DNA of 44,805 nucleotides, from contig CALSCR010004371.1 in NCBI GenBank assembly GCA_943704495.1, positions 1 through 44,805 of the forward strand. The letters run 5' to 3'. The position numbers and the translations under genes are program-made. Position 1 is the stretch's first letter. Each line of letters opens with the position of its first letter. This document shows positions 22,286 through 31,612 of the stretch, piece after piece. The notes under the pieces were generated by a model. The model saw only the letters and a list, made by a program, of their open reading frames with translations, had not been told where the DNA came from and ran no database searches. This DNA is from Pigoraptor chileana. Lineage: Eukaryota > Opisthokonta > Filasterea.

Positions 22286-22686
22286 GTGCCTGGCATTAGA
22301 AATGGCTCATGTGACCTTGTCCTAAAATGACCGATATCTCGCAACCTGTTACATGAGACTGAAATTAACTCGGATGATGATGACAGTAACTTGTAACCCA
22401 ACGTAACTCGAGTGTCGGTCCTCACTGTGTCACACTGTACTTGTGTTGCACTGCACTTGTCTCACATCAGGCTGCACTTGTCACACTGCACTTGTGTCGC
22501 ACTGCACTTGTCTCATGTCAGGCTGCACTGTGTCGCACTGCCATCTCTGATCACCGACAGTTGCATCTCCAAAGGCCAAAGAGCACGAATGATTCCACAC
22601 AGAACGAAACTATTACAATCACATCTCATGCTTTTCTGTACTTTTGCATTGCAACTCGACGTGAACGCCTCCGAGAAAAAGACAAC
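22286..22686. other. Intergenic with a degenerate CACTGCACTTGT repeat
   Basis: At about 22,428-22,550 a string of related units (TGTCACACTGTACTTGTG, GCACTGCACTTGTCTCACAT, CAGGCTGCACTTG) recurs five or six times. No gene is seen. It may be promoter-proximal to the zinc-ribbon gene that follows. Confidence 0.5.
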
Positions 22687-23156
22687 ATGGTACGTTGGTG
22701 CTGCATGAACACGACAACTGCATCTGTGGACTACACTTCTCTGCGTCCTAGTGTCATGGTATGGCTCGGCCATGTTCACCACTGAAAAGGAGGTCTGTTT
22801 ATTCGTAGCAGGCCACCAACGCGCTGACCTTCTTGAATTGCGCCAAGTGCGGCGAGGCAACATGCGATGCCGAGACGGACATTTGCAGCGAATGCAAGAG
22901 TGCAAACCAAAAGCGACTGGATGTACTCTTCCCGGCCAATGGAAGTGCATCTGCCGCACCTACCGTGGCGACGGCGGCGACGGCGGTGACCGCAGAAAGT
23001 TGCAATACCATGCAACGCCAGGCGATGCCCGTTCCGTCCACTGTCGTTTCAGATGCGGCAGTCAACACCGACGACAAAGAAGACGAACAACTCATCGAGC
23101 GACACCGTAACATGCACGACCGTTTTTCGCGTATTCCCGTGCCCGACACTATGTGA
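22687..23156 (+). CDS. Small zinc-ribbon-like protein, probably spliced
   Basis: The clear coding part is open from 22,809 to the stop at 23,156. It reads NALTFLNCAKCGEATCDAET then DICSECK: two Cys-x2-Cys pairs (plus one extra Cys) 12-15 residues apart, as in zinc ribbons. A Thr/Ala-rich linker and a charged end (DDKEDEQLIERHRNMHDRFS) follow. There is no ATG in this frame before the cysteines. Directly upstream is a good 3' splice site (TCTGTTTATTCGTAG ending at 22,808) and, at 22,687, an ATG followed at once by GTACGT. An intron of 119 bases, 22,690-22,808, would give M-QATNALTFLN. Zinc ribbons of this kind often act in transcription. The splice model is inference. Confidence 0.5.
22690..22808 (+). 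other. Candidate spliceosomal intron
   Basis: 5' GTACGT and 3' pyrimidine-rich TTTATTCGTAG, with CACTGAA (a possible branch site) some 30 bases before the 3' end. The frame before the acceptor closes at the TAG itself. Other donor sites upstream cannot be excluded. Confidence 0.4.
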
Positions 23157-23176
23157 GCAACGGTTCACAAGATGTT

Positions 23177-23329
23177 TTTATTGCGTTTATGGGAATTACA
23201 TAGTTCCTATGTACTGTTGCGTACCGTTGTGATCGATGCGAATCTTCATCGTGATTCAAAGACAAGGAACCGCAGTACGGTCATGAACGGTGTCACCACG
23301 TATGTTAAAATCTCATTGGACCCAATAAA
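23177..23329. terminator. Overlapping 3' ends of convergent genes
   Basis: AATAAA on the + strand at 23,324-23,329 is 168 bp past the zinc-ribbon stop. AATAAA on the minus strand (TTTATT at 23,177-23,182) is about 185 bp past the stop of the 1648-residue gene. If both are used, the two transcripts overlap antisense by more than 140 bases. Confidence 0.4.
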
Positions 23330-23366
23330 CATCACGGTACAGTCTAGCGACGGTGATTCGTATAAT

Positions 23367-26300
23367 CTAGCCGGCAAATGCCTTGGTCAGCAGCTCGTGG
23401 CGCGTGGCGAACCGTGCCATGACGGCCGCCCCCAGCCCCTTGGAGACCGGCGCCGTGAGCGCGGCAATGTCGACGGATGCGAGCCACGAGGCGGTCATGG
23501 GGCGCCACAAATGCATCGCAGCCATGCAGGCCGCGCGCGACCGTTCCGTCAGCGGCTTGCTGAACAGCACGCCCGCCGCACACAGTTTGAGCGCCCACGC
23601 GGACGGATCGGCCGCACTTTCCGCCGGCGACCCCGCCTCCGGGAGACCCCCAAACGAATTGCGCGCCTTGGTCGCGGGCGTCTTCTTGGCGTCGGCCTTG
23701 CCCTTACGCTGCGCAGAAATCTTGGCGGCCAGCCACTGGCGCTCCGCCTCGGTTTCCACCGTCCCGTTTTCCGTGAAAATGTCCAGCGCCACCACGCCGT
23801 AGCTGCCGTGCAGGTAGACGTTCGCCAGGTTCCCAATGTCGACGTTCAGCATGTACGCCATGCACAAAAACTTGAGGACGTTGAACCCGTTCTTGTGGAA
23901 CAGGTCGAGGAACCCCGCATCCACGAGCTGCTGCGCGCTGATGTAGCCGACCGAGGCGAGATCGCTGATCGTGTAGCGGACGCCGCTGTACTCGCGCGCG
24001 ACGTTCATCCACTGCATGCTCGATGTGGCACCCGTCGGGCGAAATGCAGCGACGTACCGCGTCTCGACCAGCTCGTCCTCGCCGTAGTTGGTCGGCGTCA
24101 CGGCATGCACGGCCGGGATGGCCACCGAGTAAAAGCCCATCGCCTGCATGAGCTGGCAGCGCCGCACGTAGCGCGTAATCAGGTCGGCCGTCATGGCGCT
24201 GCTGGTCGTGTCGTCGATCCGCGGGCACACCAGGAACCGGTCGCCGATGCGGCCCACGAGCGTCGTTATCCCGTTGCTGGTCGCCGTGCTGAGCGCATGC
24301 GAGCCCTTGTCCCGCGGCAGGTAGACCGTGTTGGGCCCGACGGCACTCACAAAATGCTCGATCTCGGCGCACGCCGGCGTGACGCCCGTCTGCAGCTTGA
24401 ACCACACGATCTGGTCCGGCGGGATCCGCGCGGCATACGGCGACTCGCACATCAGCATGCCCGCCATCGGTGGGATCGGAGGACCGTTGAGCGTAAATGA
24501 CGCGGAGCCGGCCGGCATTGCCGATGCATGCTGATTCTGGTTCTGCTGGTTGTGCGTGTTCTGCTGAGGCGTCACCTGCATGTCGTCGTCATCGTCGTAC
24601 CGCAACGTAGACCGGAATGGGTCCGAACCCACGGTCCCTATTTCGCCGGCGGCCGCCTTTGCCGCAAATGCGTCGCGGTCGATGCCCGTGGCAATGGCCA
24701 CGGACACTGCATGGGCCGCCAGGCGTGCCCGTTTTGCCGACTGCGTAGTGGCCGGCGATTCGCTCGCGCGCACGCCGTTGCTGCCGCGGCTGTGGCTGTT
24801 CGTGGCGGTGCTGGTGTTGCGCGCAGTGCCGTGCGTCCCCGCAGCCCGTGCATCCTCGTCGCTGCCGTCCTCGTCATCGCTCGACTGTGCGCCGTCGGAA
24901 TGCCGCTCCTGTCCATCTACCTCCATGGCATTGGCTGCTGCAGACGACGCGAACTTGGGGGTCGTCTTGGCCTGCGATTTCGGCGTGCCGCGCTTGCGCT
25001 TGTTGCTGTTGCTGTTGCTGTTGTTGTTGCTGTTCCCGTTGCCGTTGCCGGTGGTGCCGGTGGTGGTGGTGGTGGTGGTGTTGGTGGTGGTGGCATGCGA
25101 TGGCGCTTTGCTGGTCGGCGTCAGAATCGCGGCGGCAGCAGTCACCTTGGCGCGCCTGGGCGGTGGCGTGGTATGCGCCTGTTTGTCTGTGGTGTCTGCG
25201 GCGTCGGCAGTATCGGCAGTGTCTGCGGCGGCGGTAGCGGCGGCGGTAGCGGCGGATTCGGCGGCTGCCGTGGCCTCTGCGGCTTCTGCGGCCGCCGCAG
25301 CCGCCAGACGGGCCGCTTTGGCATCGTCGCGCGCCTTTTGCTTGCGCATCCGTTCCTTCTCGCGCCGCTCGGCTGCCTTTGTCGCCTCGGCCTCTTTTGC
25401 CGCCTGTGCATCTGCCGCCGCTTTTGCTTTCGCTTCTGCCGCCGCTTCTTTTTTGGCTTTCGCCGCTGCCACTGCTGCCGATGCTGCGGCTGCTGCTGCC
25501 TCCTCTTTGGCTTTGGCCGCCGCCGCTGCTGCTGCTGCCTCTTCCGCCGCCGCCGCCGCCGCCGCTTTTGTTCCCTTGGTCTTTTTCGCCGCCTGCCCTT
25601 TGTCGTCGTCGTCCTCGTCATCATCGTCGTTCGCGGGCGTTTTTATCATTGCGGGCGTCTCGGTCGACTTTGTCGGCTTCTTCTTGGGCGTCGTTTTGGA
25701 CGGCGTGGTCTGCTTGGCTGTCGCAGCCTCGGCGTTGGCTGCTGCTGCTGCTGCTGCAGAGGCGTCCTCCGACTCGGATTCCGAGGACGAATCGGCAGAT
25801 GCCTCGGACGCCGACGAATCCGACGAGGAGGACGAGGACGAAGACGACGACGACGAGGATGACGAGGATGACGACGAGGACGAATCATCGTCCGATGAAT
25901 CCGAGTCGCTGGAACGCTTGCGCTTCTTGCTCTTCCTGGTACTCTTGGAGGACTTGGACTTGCGCTTCTTTCCGCCCTTAGATTTGGCCTTCCGGGACTT
26001 GCGGCTCGATTTGCGCTTGTCTTTTGAAACCTTGGCCATCTTGAGGATGTCGGCATCAAACTCGCCGTCGTCCGCATCGCTGTCCACATCGGCGGCGGCG
26101 GCGGCGGCACCGCCGTTATCCGCGGCGTTCGGGTCGCCCGTCTCGTTTGCATCGCCGTTTGCCGCATCGGCCGTCCCCGGCGACTTTTTGCCGCCGTCTC
26201 CGCGCCTCTTCTTGCCCATGGCACCCAGCTCAAGGTCGCGCGCGACCGCCTCCTCGCCCAGCGTGGTCATGTCGAGCACGTCGTTGACGTCGGTGGTGAG

Positions 26301-28313
26301 GAGCAGCAGGGATGTGATGCGCGAGCTGCCGTCCTTCTTGTCCAGCTCCGTCAGGCCGCGGATGCACATGTTGAGGTACGGCGTGTTGCGCGTGTGCCAC
26401 TGCGCAGAGTTGTTCTTGATGCGCTCCTCGATGGCCTTGTAGTACGCCGCGTCCGAAAATTTGGACGGCGCCATGGGACGCACGCCCTTGGCCGCTTCCG
26501 TGGCAAGCCGCGCCTTGAGGTCGGCCTCGGACATCTTCTTTCCGTGGGCCGATGCCGCCGATGCCACCGATGCCGCCGTCTCGGGATCGAGCCCGCGGGC
26601 CTCTGCAAACTTGGCAAAGCTCTTCTCGTGCGGCGACACGGGCGTCTTGTTGTTGCCGCTGACGGCCGCCGTGCCGCCAAAGTAGTCGTCGGGCATCCCG
26701 AGGACGCGGCGGCTCTTGAACTGCTCGAAATCGCCGTAGCGCACGGGCTTGTCGTAGAAATCGTTGAGCCACGCGGGCAGGCTGCACGGCTTGACCTCGA
26801 GCGGGCGGATTTCGGCCTCCGTGTAGTCTTTGGCGTGCAGGCGGTAGTAGACAATGACGCAGTGCAGGAGCGCGAGCGGCTCGGCGTCGTCGACGTAGTT
26901 GCGCAGGTACATGTCGTAGCACGTCGTGATGAGCTTGACGAGATCGGCGAACGGTGCGTGCGGCCTCGCGGCGGCCGCCACCGCGCGCGTCGCAAACCAG
27001 TACAGGGTCATCCACGCGTACGAGATGGGATTGCAGAGGCGGACGTGGTTGCGGCAGTACTTGCTCGAGTCGAGGCCCATGATCTCAAAGACGATCGACG
27101 CGTCGACCGTTTGGCCGTGGACGCCGGCATTGAGCAGGATCATGACGGAGCGTGCGGCCGACTCCAGCAGCTTCTTTCCGTGGGTGGCCATCTCCGACTC
27201 GATTTCCATCTGGTAGAGGGCGTTGATGAAGAGGTTGGTGTGCATCTTGACGTCGAGGGCCGGGCGCACGTCCTCCGGCAGATCCTTGCGGCTGAGATGG
27301 AGCGCTTTCATGGCGGCCTCGTGCGCGGGGCCCGGCGGGATGGACCGCACGGTGGTGGGCGCGGGCAGCTTGCCCAACAGCTCCCTCAGAATGCCGCCAA
27401 GGCCGTTGGCAATGGCGAGCTGGGCCGGGGGGATGGTGGAGACGTCGACGGTCTTGTCCTTGATGCCGCGGAGGAGCGCGAGCGTATGTTTCGTGAACTC
27501 GACCGTTCCGTTGGACGGCGGGCAGATCTGGCACGCGACCATGAGCGTCTTGGCGTACATGGACTTGGGCGCGTCGATCATGTGGTCGAGAAACGCGTGG
27601 TTGGCAAAGACGATGGTGACCGACTGGTAGGGCTTCATGGCGACGGCGGTCTTTGCGTTGAACGGCGACATGATGCGGGTCATGCGCGCGGCGTAGTCGG
27701 CGACCTGGAGGAACGAGAAAAAGTTGGCGCCGGCGCAGTACTCGAGGAAAAGCGCGACAAAGCGGGGCGTGTGGACCTTGACCCAGCCGACCACCAGGTC
27801 GGACATCAAAAAGTGCGCGTTGTTGCGCTCCATGGGGCCCGAGATGATCGACATGGTGAGCCCGTTGATGACCGCCTTGTACGGATAGCCCTTGTTCGAG
27901 ATGCCGGAATCAAACTTGATGATCTGCGAGTTGTGGAACTTGGCAAGCGCGGCGCTGTCGAGCTCGATCCCGCCGGGAACCTCCATGGGCAGATCGCGCG
28001 GCTCGGCCGCCAATTTGGCGATGGACGCCACGAGCTTGTTCATTTCCGTGGGATCGGCATCGAGGATCTGCTGAAACGCGCTTTCTGCAGTGTCGTCGTC
28101 GTCGTCGTCGGCGGTGGCAGCAGCAGCGGCGCCATTGGCGGCACTTTTCCCCTTGGCGGCCGCCGTCGTCGCTGCTGATGCTGCCACCGCCGCTGCCGTG
28201 GTTCCGTGGCCATTTGGGGTGTCAGCAGTTGGCATGGGCATGTGGGCCATCAGATCGCTGTCGTTTGTGCTGTCCGACCGGTCCGACTCGATCATGATGA
28301 CATCGCTGGCCAT
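23367..28313 (-). CDS. Giant probable nuclear protein with Ser and Ala/Lys/Glu low-complexity core
   Basis: 1648 residues, unrecognised. Order: a short Ala-rich leader with acidic DDDDD (to about 85); a globular part (about 85-690) rich in hydrophobic segments; a very basic stretch (KSSRKSRKAKSKGGKKRKSK, about 761-794) running into a Ser/Asp run (about 798-844). A long Ala/Lys/Glu/Arg stretch at about 907-1024 probably forms a single extended helix, and a Thr/Asn/Ser run holds a second nuclear signal (NKRKRGTP). A second globular part spans about 1270-1648 (YAARIPPDQIVWFKLQTGVT, LVGRIGDRFLVCPRIDD, VYLHGSYGVVALDIF). Basic-acidic patterning suggests nuclear work or nucleic-acid packing. The start ATG follows a long CA/GT microsatellite. 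Whether it is a virion or regulatory protein is not known. Confidence 0.8.
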   Translation of the reverse strand: MASDVIMIESDRSDSTNDSDLMAHMPMPTADTPNGHGTTAAAVAASAATTAAAKGKSAANGAAAAATADDDDDDTAESAFQQILDADPTEMNKLVASIAKLAAEPRDLPMEVPGGIELDSAALAKFHNSQIIKFDSGISNKGYPYKAVINGLTMSIISGPMERNNAHFLMSDLVVGWVKVHTPRFVALFLEYCAGANFFSFLQVADYAARMTRIMSPFNAKTAVAMKPYQSVTIVFANHAFLDHMIDAPKSMYAKTLMVACQICPPSNGTVEFTKHTLALLRGIKDKTVDVSTIPPAQLAIANGLGGILRELLGKLPAPTTVRSIPPGPAHEAAMKALHLSRKDLPEDVRPALDVKMHTNLFINALYQMEIESEMATHGKKLLESAARSVMILLNAGVHGQTVDASIVFEIMGLDSSKYCRNHVRLCNPISYAWMTLYWFATRAVAAAARPHAPFADLVKLITTCYDMYLRNYVDDAEPLALLHCVIVYYRLHAKDYTEAEIRPLEVKPCSLPAWLNDFYDKPVRYGDFEQFKSRRVLGMPDDYFGGTAAVSGNNKTPVSPHEKSFAKFAEARGLDPETAASVASAASAHGKKMSEADLKARLATEAAKGVRPMAPSKFSDAAYYKAIEERIKNNSAQWHTRNTPYLNMCIRGLTELDKKDGSSRITSLLLLTTDVNDVLDMTTLGEEAVARDLELGAMGKKRRGDGGKKSPGTADAANGDANETGDPNAADNGGAAAAAADVDSDADDGEFDADILKMAKVSKDKRKSSRKSRKAKSKGGKKRKSKSSKSTRKSKKRKRSSDSDSSDDDSSSSSSSSSSSSSSSSSSSSSDSSASEASADSSSESESEDASAAAAAAANAEAATAKQTTPSKTTPKKKPTKSTETPAMIKTPANDDDDEDDDDKGQAAKKTKGTKAAAAAAAEEAAAAAAAAKAKEEAAAAAASAAVAAAKAKKEAAAEAKAKAAADAQAAKEAEATKAAERREKERMRKQKARDDAKAARLAAAAAAEAAEATAAAESAATAAATAAADTADTADAADTTDKQAHTTPPPRRAKVTAAAAILTPTSKAPSHATTTNTTTTTTTGTTGNGNGNSNNNSNSNSNKRKRGTPKSQAKTTPKFASSAAANAMEVDGQERHSDGAQSSDDEDGSDEDARAAGTHGTARNTSTATNSHSRGSNGVRASESPATTQSAKRARLAAHAVSVAIATGIDRDAFAAKAAAGEIGTVGSDPFRSTLRYDDDDDMQVTPQQNTHNQQNQNQHASAMPAGSASFTLNGPPIPPMAGMLMCESPYAARIPPDQIVWFKLQTGVTPACAEIEHFVSAVGPNTVYLPRDKGSHALSTATSNGITTLVGRIGDRFLVCPRIDDTTSSAMTADLITRYVRRCQLMQAMGFYSVAIPAVHAVTPTNYGEDELVETRYVAAFRPTGATSSMQWMNVAREYSGVRYTISDLASVGYISAQQLVDAGFLDLFHKNGFNVLKFLCMAYMLNVDIGNLANVYLHGSYGVVALDIFTENGTVETEAERQWLAAKISAQRKGKADAKKTPATKARNSFGGLPEAGSPAESAADPSAWALKLCAAGVLFSKPLTERSRAACMAAMHLWRPMTASWLASVDIAALTAPVSKGLGAAVMARFATRHELLTKAFAG

Positions 28314-28321
28314 TTTGTTGT

Positions 28322-28325
<4 letters not shown>

Positions 28326-28375
<50 letters not shown>
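28326..28375. repeat. GT/CA microsatellite just upstream of the 1648-residue gene
   Basis: About 24 uninterrupted GT units, 13 bp from the ATG of the minus-strand gene, so in its presumed 5' leader or core promoter. Confidence 0.95.
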
Positions 28376-28382
<7 letters not shown>

Positions 28383-28384
28383 CG

Positions 28385-28551
28385 TGCGTTGTACGTTGTA
28401 CGTTGTACGTTGTACACGCGTGTAAATGTGTACGTCGTAGGCGTATGTATATATGTACGTTGTAGGTGTAGGTGTAGGTGTACGTTGTAGGTGTAGGTGT
28501 AGGTGTACGTTGTAGGTGTAGGTGTATGTGTAGGTGTAGGTGTAGGTGTAA
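28385..28551. repeat. GTACGTT and GTGTAG short tandem repeats
   Basis: First GTACGTT units (28,385-28,412), then many GTGTAG/GTAGGT hexamers broken by ACGTTG. They resemble an internal minisatellite. They are not a known telomere repeat and no gene is present from 28,314 to 29,087. Confidence 0.7.
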
Positions 28552-28828
28552 AGTGTGGGTCAGAAAGGTATGCTGTATATATGTAGGTCGTAGGACGCTG
28601 TGTGTGTGCTGGCAGTCAGACTGCTGACGCCATGCCAAATTATTTGGAACCAAAATGAAGCGACCTACAAATCAAGCAGTGCGTTTCTATGCAATTTGTG
28701 GCATGTAACGGACCAGCCAGACTGATGTGATACATGTAAATTATCTTTTGTAAGGACGGTCCTGATGTGTATGCAGACCCACTGTATGGGGATTGTCTAT
28801 GGCCATACATTCCATACAAATCCACATG

Positions 28829-28836
28829 TATAAATA
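28829..28836 (+). promoter_or_regulatory. TATA box TATAAATA
   Basis: TATAAATA followed by a GC-rich stretch and CTCTCTCCGCATTCC, a plausible initiator region. It lies about 250 bp before the ATG of the 73-residue gene, with CCAG (28,875-28,915) and CAC (28,963-29,018) repeats between. A partial CTACCGACG motif is at 28,950-28,958. Confidence 0.5.
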
Positions 28837-29087
28837 AGGCCGGGTCTGCTCTCTCCGCATTCCAATACAAAAATCCAGCCACATCCAGCCAGCCAGCCAG
28901 CCAGCCAGCCAACCAGTGTCGTGCTAATTTGGGCGAAATACGATCCGTCTACCGACGCATCACCACCACCACCACCACCACCACCACCACCACCACCACC
29001 ACCACCACCACAGCCACCACAGCCACCACCACAGCCACACTTTTTGCGGACATCGTGCACGATCCAGCGACCGTCCAGCTACGAACG

Positions 29088-29309
29088 ATGGCCTCGAACA
29101 TTCCGCCACGCCACGCGGCACTCGTGGATGCCGTCTTCCATCCAGTGAATCCCACCACGCCCACGGACGATCTCACGCTGCCAATGGAAGAGCGCTTTCG
29201 CGACTGGGCCACCTACTCGAGCTTTACCTTTACGCGCTACGCCGTGGATGCAGACGGCACAACTCACGACGAGACGTTATCCATCCCGGCTCTCCGCACG
29301 GATGCCTAG
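29088..29309 (+). CDS. Small unknown protein
   Basis: 73 residues from the ATG at 29,088. The frame is open upstream, but only through a CAC repeat that would give poly-Thr. The sequence (RHAALVDAVFHPVNPTTPTD, EERFRDWATYSSFTFTRYAV) looks like a compact single domain; no signal or membrane segment; no family recognised. An AATAAA lies at 29,391-29,396, 82 bp past the stop. Confidence 0.55.
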   Translation: MASNIPPRHAALVDAVFHPVNPTTPTDDLTLPMEERFRDWATYSSFTFTRYAVDADGTTHDETLSIPALRTDA

Positions 29310-29389
29310 ATGCACGTCGCCAGCGCACTGCAGTATACACAACCGCGCACTGCAGTGTACATGTCCCGTGTATCGCGCGTGAATGCACA

Positions 29390-29420
29390 AAATAAACGCG
29401 GTTCCGCACCGCTTTTATTT
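29390..29420. terminator. Palindromic two-way polyadenylation region
   Basis: AAATAAACGCGGT, then TCCGC, then ACCGCTTTTATTT: arms complementary across GCGGT/ACCGC, flanked by AATAAA on each strand. It lies between the convergent 73-residue gene and the 565-residue gene, and the minus-strand AATAAA overlaps that gene's TAA stop. It looks like one compact end for both transcripts. Confidence 0.6.
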
Positions 29421-31112
29421 CCTATATGAATGGGAACTTTGTATATATGACGGAGGTCGAAGCGATCGACGCCCCATGTACAGACCGTAGGCACCCAGCA
29501 ATAGAACCATTCCTGCCAGCACGCCCGGCACAGAAATCCACGCCGTCACGGCCACGTCCGGCAGATCAATGGGCGGCAATGGCTGCATGGGCGTGAGGGC
29601 CGCCGCCGCAGGCGCGCATGCCGCCGGCGTTGCGTCCGCTCTTGCCGTCGTGTAGCGCGTGACCGTGATGGTGCTCGTGACCCATTCGAGGGACGTCGCG
29701 ACCAGCGTGGACGTCGCAAAGTGCGTCGACGTGCTGAGGACCGTGGATGTGGTGGTCGCGGTCGATGTGGTTTGCACGGTATGCGTCCGCGTGCACACGC
29801 CGGCATCCTCCGGCACAGGCACGGGGACGGCATCCTGCGGAGCCGGCATCGTGGATGCGGGGGCCGATGCCGCCGGCTGCGGCATGTCCGTCTGCAGACT
29901 CCGCGACGCGCGTACCGTGGGCTCCGGTGCGGGCGGCACGGATGCGACCGGAAGTGCCGCCGGCACCGTCGAGGAGGAGGAAGAGGAGGAGGACGAAGAG
30001 GAGGAGGACGAATAGGAGGAGGAGGAGGAGGAGGAGGAGGAAGCCGCGTGCGGCACAAACGGCAGCGGATCGTCCTCGTTGATGTATTGCAGCGGATTGC
30101 TGGGGGTGAGAGCGCGCATGAACAGGCGCGTCTGCGTCTTGTTGATGGCCACATCGTGCGTGGCCAACGTAACTTCCGGCAGATCGCCCTCTGCGCGGTA
30201 ATACGACCGGTACGTGCCGATGTAGAGGTCGTTGCCATACTGTGCGTCGGCCGAATTGACGTCGAGCGAGACAAACTCGCGCCGCGGCGGATACCGGACG
30301 TTTGGCATCACAAACGGATACAACACGCCGCTGAGCGCGACGTCGCGAAAGCGCGCGTTGATGCCGCGCAGCGGCTCCATGCGCGGGATGGGCGACAGCA
30401 TGTTGTTGAACGAATGGACGTAGGGCGGCGGCGTCCAGAACTTAGTGCCGGCGCCGTTGGCGACGCCAATCGACGTCTTGAAGCGCGCCACGATGGGCAT
30501 GGGGCAATAATTCTCGTCATCGTCCGGATTGACCATCGAGTAGTCCTTCACCTTGGCCACCCCGAAATCCACGACGGCGCACGACACCAGGAACGACGTC
30601 ACGACGTCCGGCTCTGGCGTGCACACAATGACGGCATCGCGCATGTAGACGGAGGGGACGTTGAGCTCGACGCACGTGGGATTGGCCGCATCGTGGGTGT
30701 AGTCCAGATAATACACGAGCAGCTGGGATGTAGGCGGGCCAGGATTGCTCGCGAGAATCGAATTCATGGTGCCGCGATACGGCCCGCTGCACATGTTTGT
30801 AGCTTCGGACCACGCGAGGTGCGTGCCGGCAATGAGGTAGTTGGTGCCAAGGCCCATGGAGGCGAGCGAGATCCAGAACGGATCGGTCACGGGCCCGGCG
30901 TATGGCGTCGCCTCAAACTCGGGCAGCACCGGGATGCCGTGGGGGCTGCCGCGATTCGAGTTGTCGGTCATGTAGTCGGCACGCATGTCCTCCGTAGACA
31001 TCATGCTTGCGAGCGACACGAACGTGTACGTGCCCGGGCCGTAGAATGGCGTCTCGGTGGCGGTGAACATGTGCGCGGCACATATGGCCATGCATATGAG
31101 CGAGAAGCCCAT
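29415..31112 (-). CDS. Type I membrane glycoprotein, probable envelope or surface protein
   Basis: 565 residues. Signal peptide MGFSLICMAICAAHMFTATE at the N-terminus. A large extracellular part (about 20-345) has paired cysteines and ordered strands (YLIAGTHLAWSEATNMCSGP, VIVCTPEPDVVTSFLVSCAV). A Ser run from GAG/TCC repeats follows, then a Pro/Ala stalk and a Thr-rich stretch (about 455-500, STHFATSTLVATSLEWVTST). A C-terminal membrane span (ISVPGVLAGMVLLLGAYGLY, about 523-546) and a short basic tail end it. The layout, head then O-glycosylatable stalk then anchor, is that of viral or protist surface glycoproteins. No family recognised. Confidence 0.75.
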   Translation of the reverse strand: MGFSLICMAICAAHMFTATETPFYGPGTYTFVSLASMMSTEDMRADYMTDNSNRGSPHGIPVLPEFEATPYAGPVTDPFWISLASMGLGTNYLIAGTHLAWSEATNMCSGPYRGTMNSILASNPGPPTSQLLVYYLDYTHDAANPTCVELNVPSVYMRDAVIVCTPEPDVVTSFLVSCAVVDFGVAKVKDYSMVNPDDDENYCPMPIVARFKTSIGVANGAGTKFWTPPPYVHSFNNMLSPIPRMEPLRGINARFRDVALSGVLYPFVMPNVRYPPRREFVSLDVNSADAQYGNDLYIGTYRSYYRAEGDLPEVTLATHDVAINKTQTRLFMRALTPSNPLQYINEDDPLPFVPHAASSSSSSSSSYSSSSSSSSSSSSSSTVPAALPVASVPPAPEPTVRASRSLQTDMPQPAASAPASTMPAPQDAVPVPVPEDAGVCTRTHTVQTTSTATTTSTVLSTSTHFATSTLVATSLEWVTSTITVTRYTTARADATPAACAPAAAALTPMQPLPPIDLPDVAVTAWISVPGVLAGMVLLLGAYGLYMGRRSLRPPSYIQSSHSYRK

Positions 31113-31170
31113 TTGTGATGCGCGGCCCTATTGCCCAGCGTAACAGCAGGCGTGCGTGCGTGTGTGTGTG

Positions 31171-31482
31171 GACCACCGTCGGTAGACTGTGTGTGTGTGT
31201 GGACCACCGTCGGTAGACTGTGTGTGGACCACCGTCGGTAGACTGTGTGTGGACCACCGTCGGTAGACTGTGTGTGCGTGTGTGTGTGTGTGTGGACCAC
31301 CGTCGGTAGACTGTGTGTGCGTGTGTGTGTGTGTGGACCACCGTCGGTAGACTGGACCACCGTCGGTAGACTGTGTGTGTGGACCACCGTCGGTAGACTG
31401 TGTGTGCGTGCGTGTGTGTGTGGACCACCGTCGGTAGATTCTACAAGCCACCGTCAAACGACTGGACCCCCCGTCGGTAGAC
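31171..31482 (-). promoter_or_regulatory. Array of eleven CTACCGACGGTGG motifs
   Basis: In gene direction (minus), nine exact and two worn copies of CAGTCTACCGACGGTGGTCC, spaced by variable GT/CA runs. The array starts about 59 bp upstream of the ATG at 31,112. The spacing is not constant and the spacers are simple sequence, so this is not a CRISPR array. The outer copies share GTAGATTCTACAAGCCACCG with the promoter array at 21,243-21,305. Confidence 0.65.
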
Positions 31483-31573
31483 TGTGTGAATGAGCAAAAT
31501 GTGAATGCGTGCCTGCACGGGCGGACGGCTAACCAATCAAGCGTCTTGCACCCTACGTGTGATATGTGCGCAA

Positions 31574-31579
31574 TTTATT
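31574..31579 (-). terminator. AATAAA polyadenylation signal
   Basis: TTTATT on the + strand, 34-39 bp past the stop of the minus-strand gene ending at 31,613, the usual place for a polyadenylation signal. Confidence 0.5.
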
Positions 31580-31612
31580 AAACAGCATGTAATCCAGCGA
31601 TGGAGAGGTGGC

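Noticed and set aside
24580-26442. Long + strand frame (620 codons) opposite the 1648-residue gene, and others at 24,528-25,862 and 26,394-28,178
   Set aside because: They are mirror readings of GC-rich and low-complexity coding DNA. Their products are poly-Ala, poly-Ser or Arg/Val runs with no domain, and the minus-strand frame is three times longer.
28385-28551. Telomere repeat made of GTGTAG units
   Set aside because: The units are irregular, broken by ACGTTG, internal to gene-rich sequence and do not match a known telomere repeat.
29721-31118. 465-codon + strand frame opposite the type I glycoprotein
   Set aside because: It is Arg/Gly/Val-rich shadow coding. The minus frame has a signal peptide, cysteines and a C-terminal membrane span.
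31171-31482. CRISPR-like array of repeated 20-mers
   Set aside because: Spacers are GT/CA simple sequence of uneven length rather than unique sequences, two neighbours touch directly, and the context is eukaryotic-virus-like. The motif also occurs in small numbers at other promoters.
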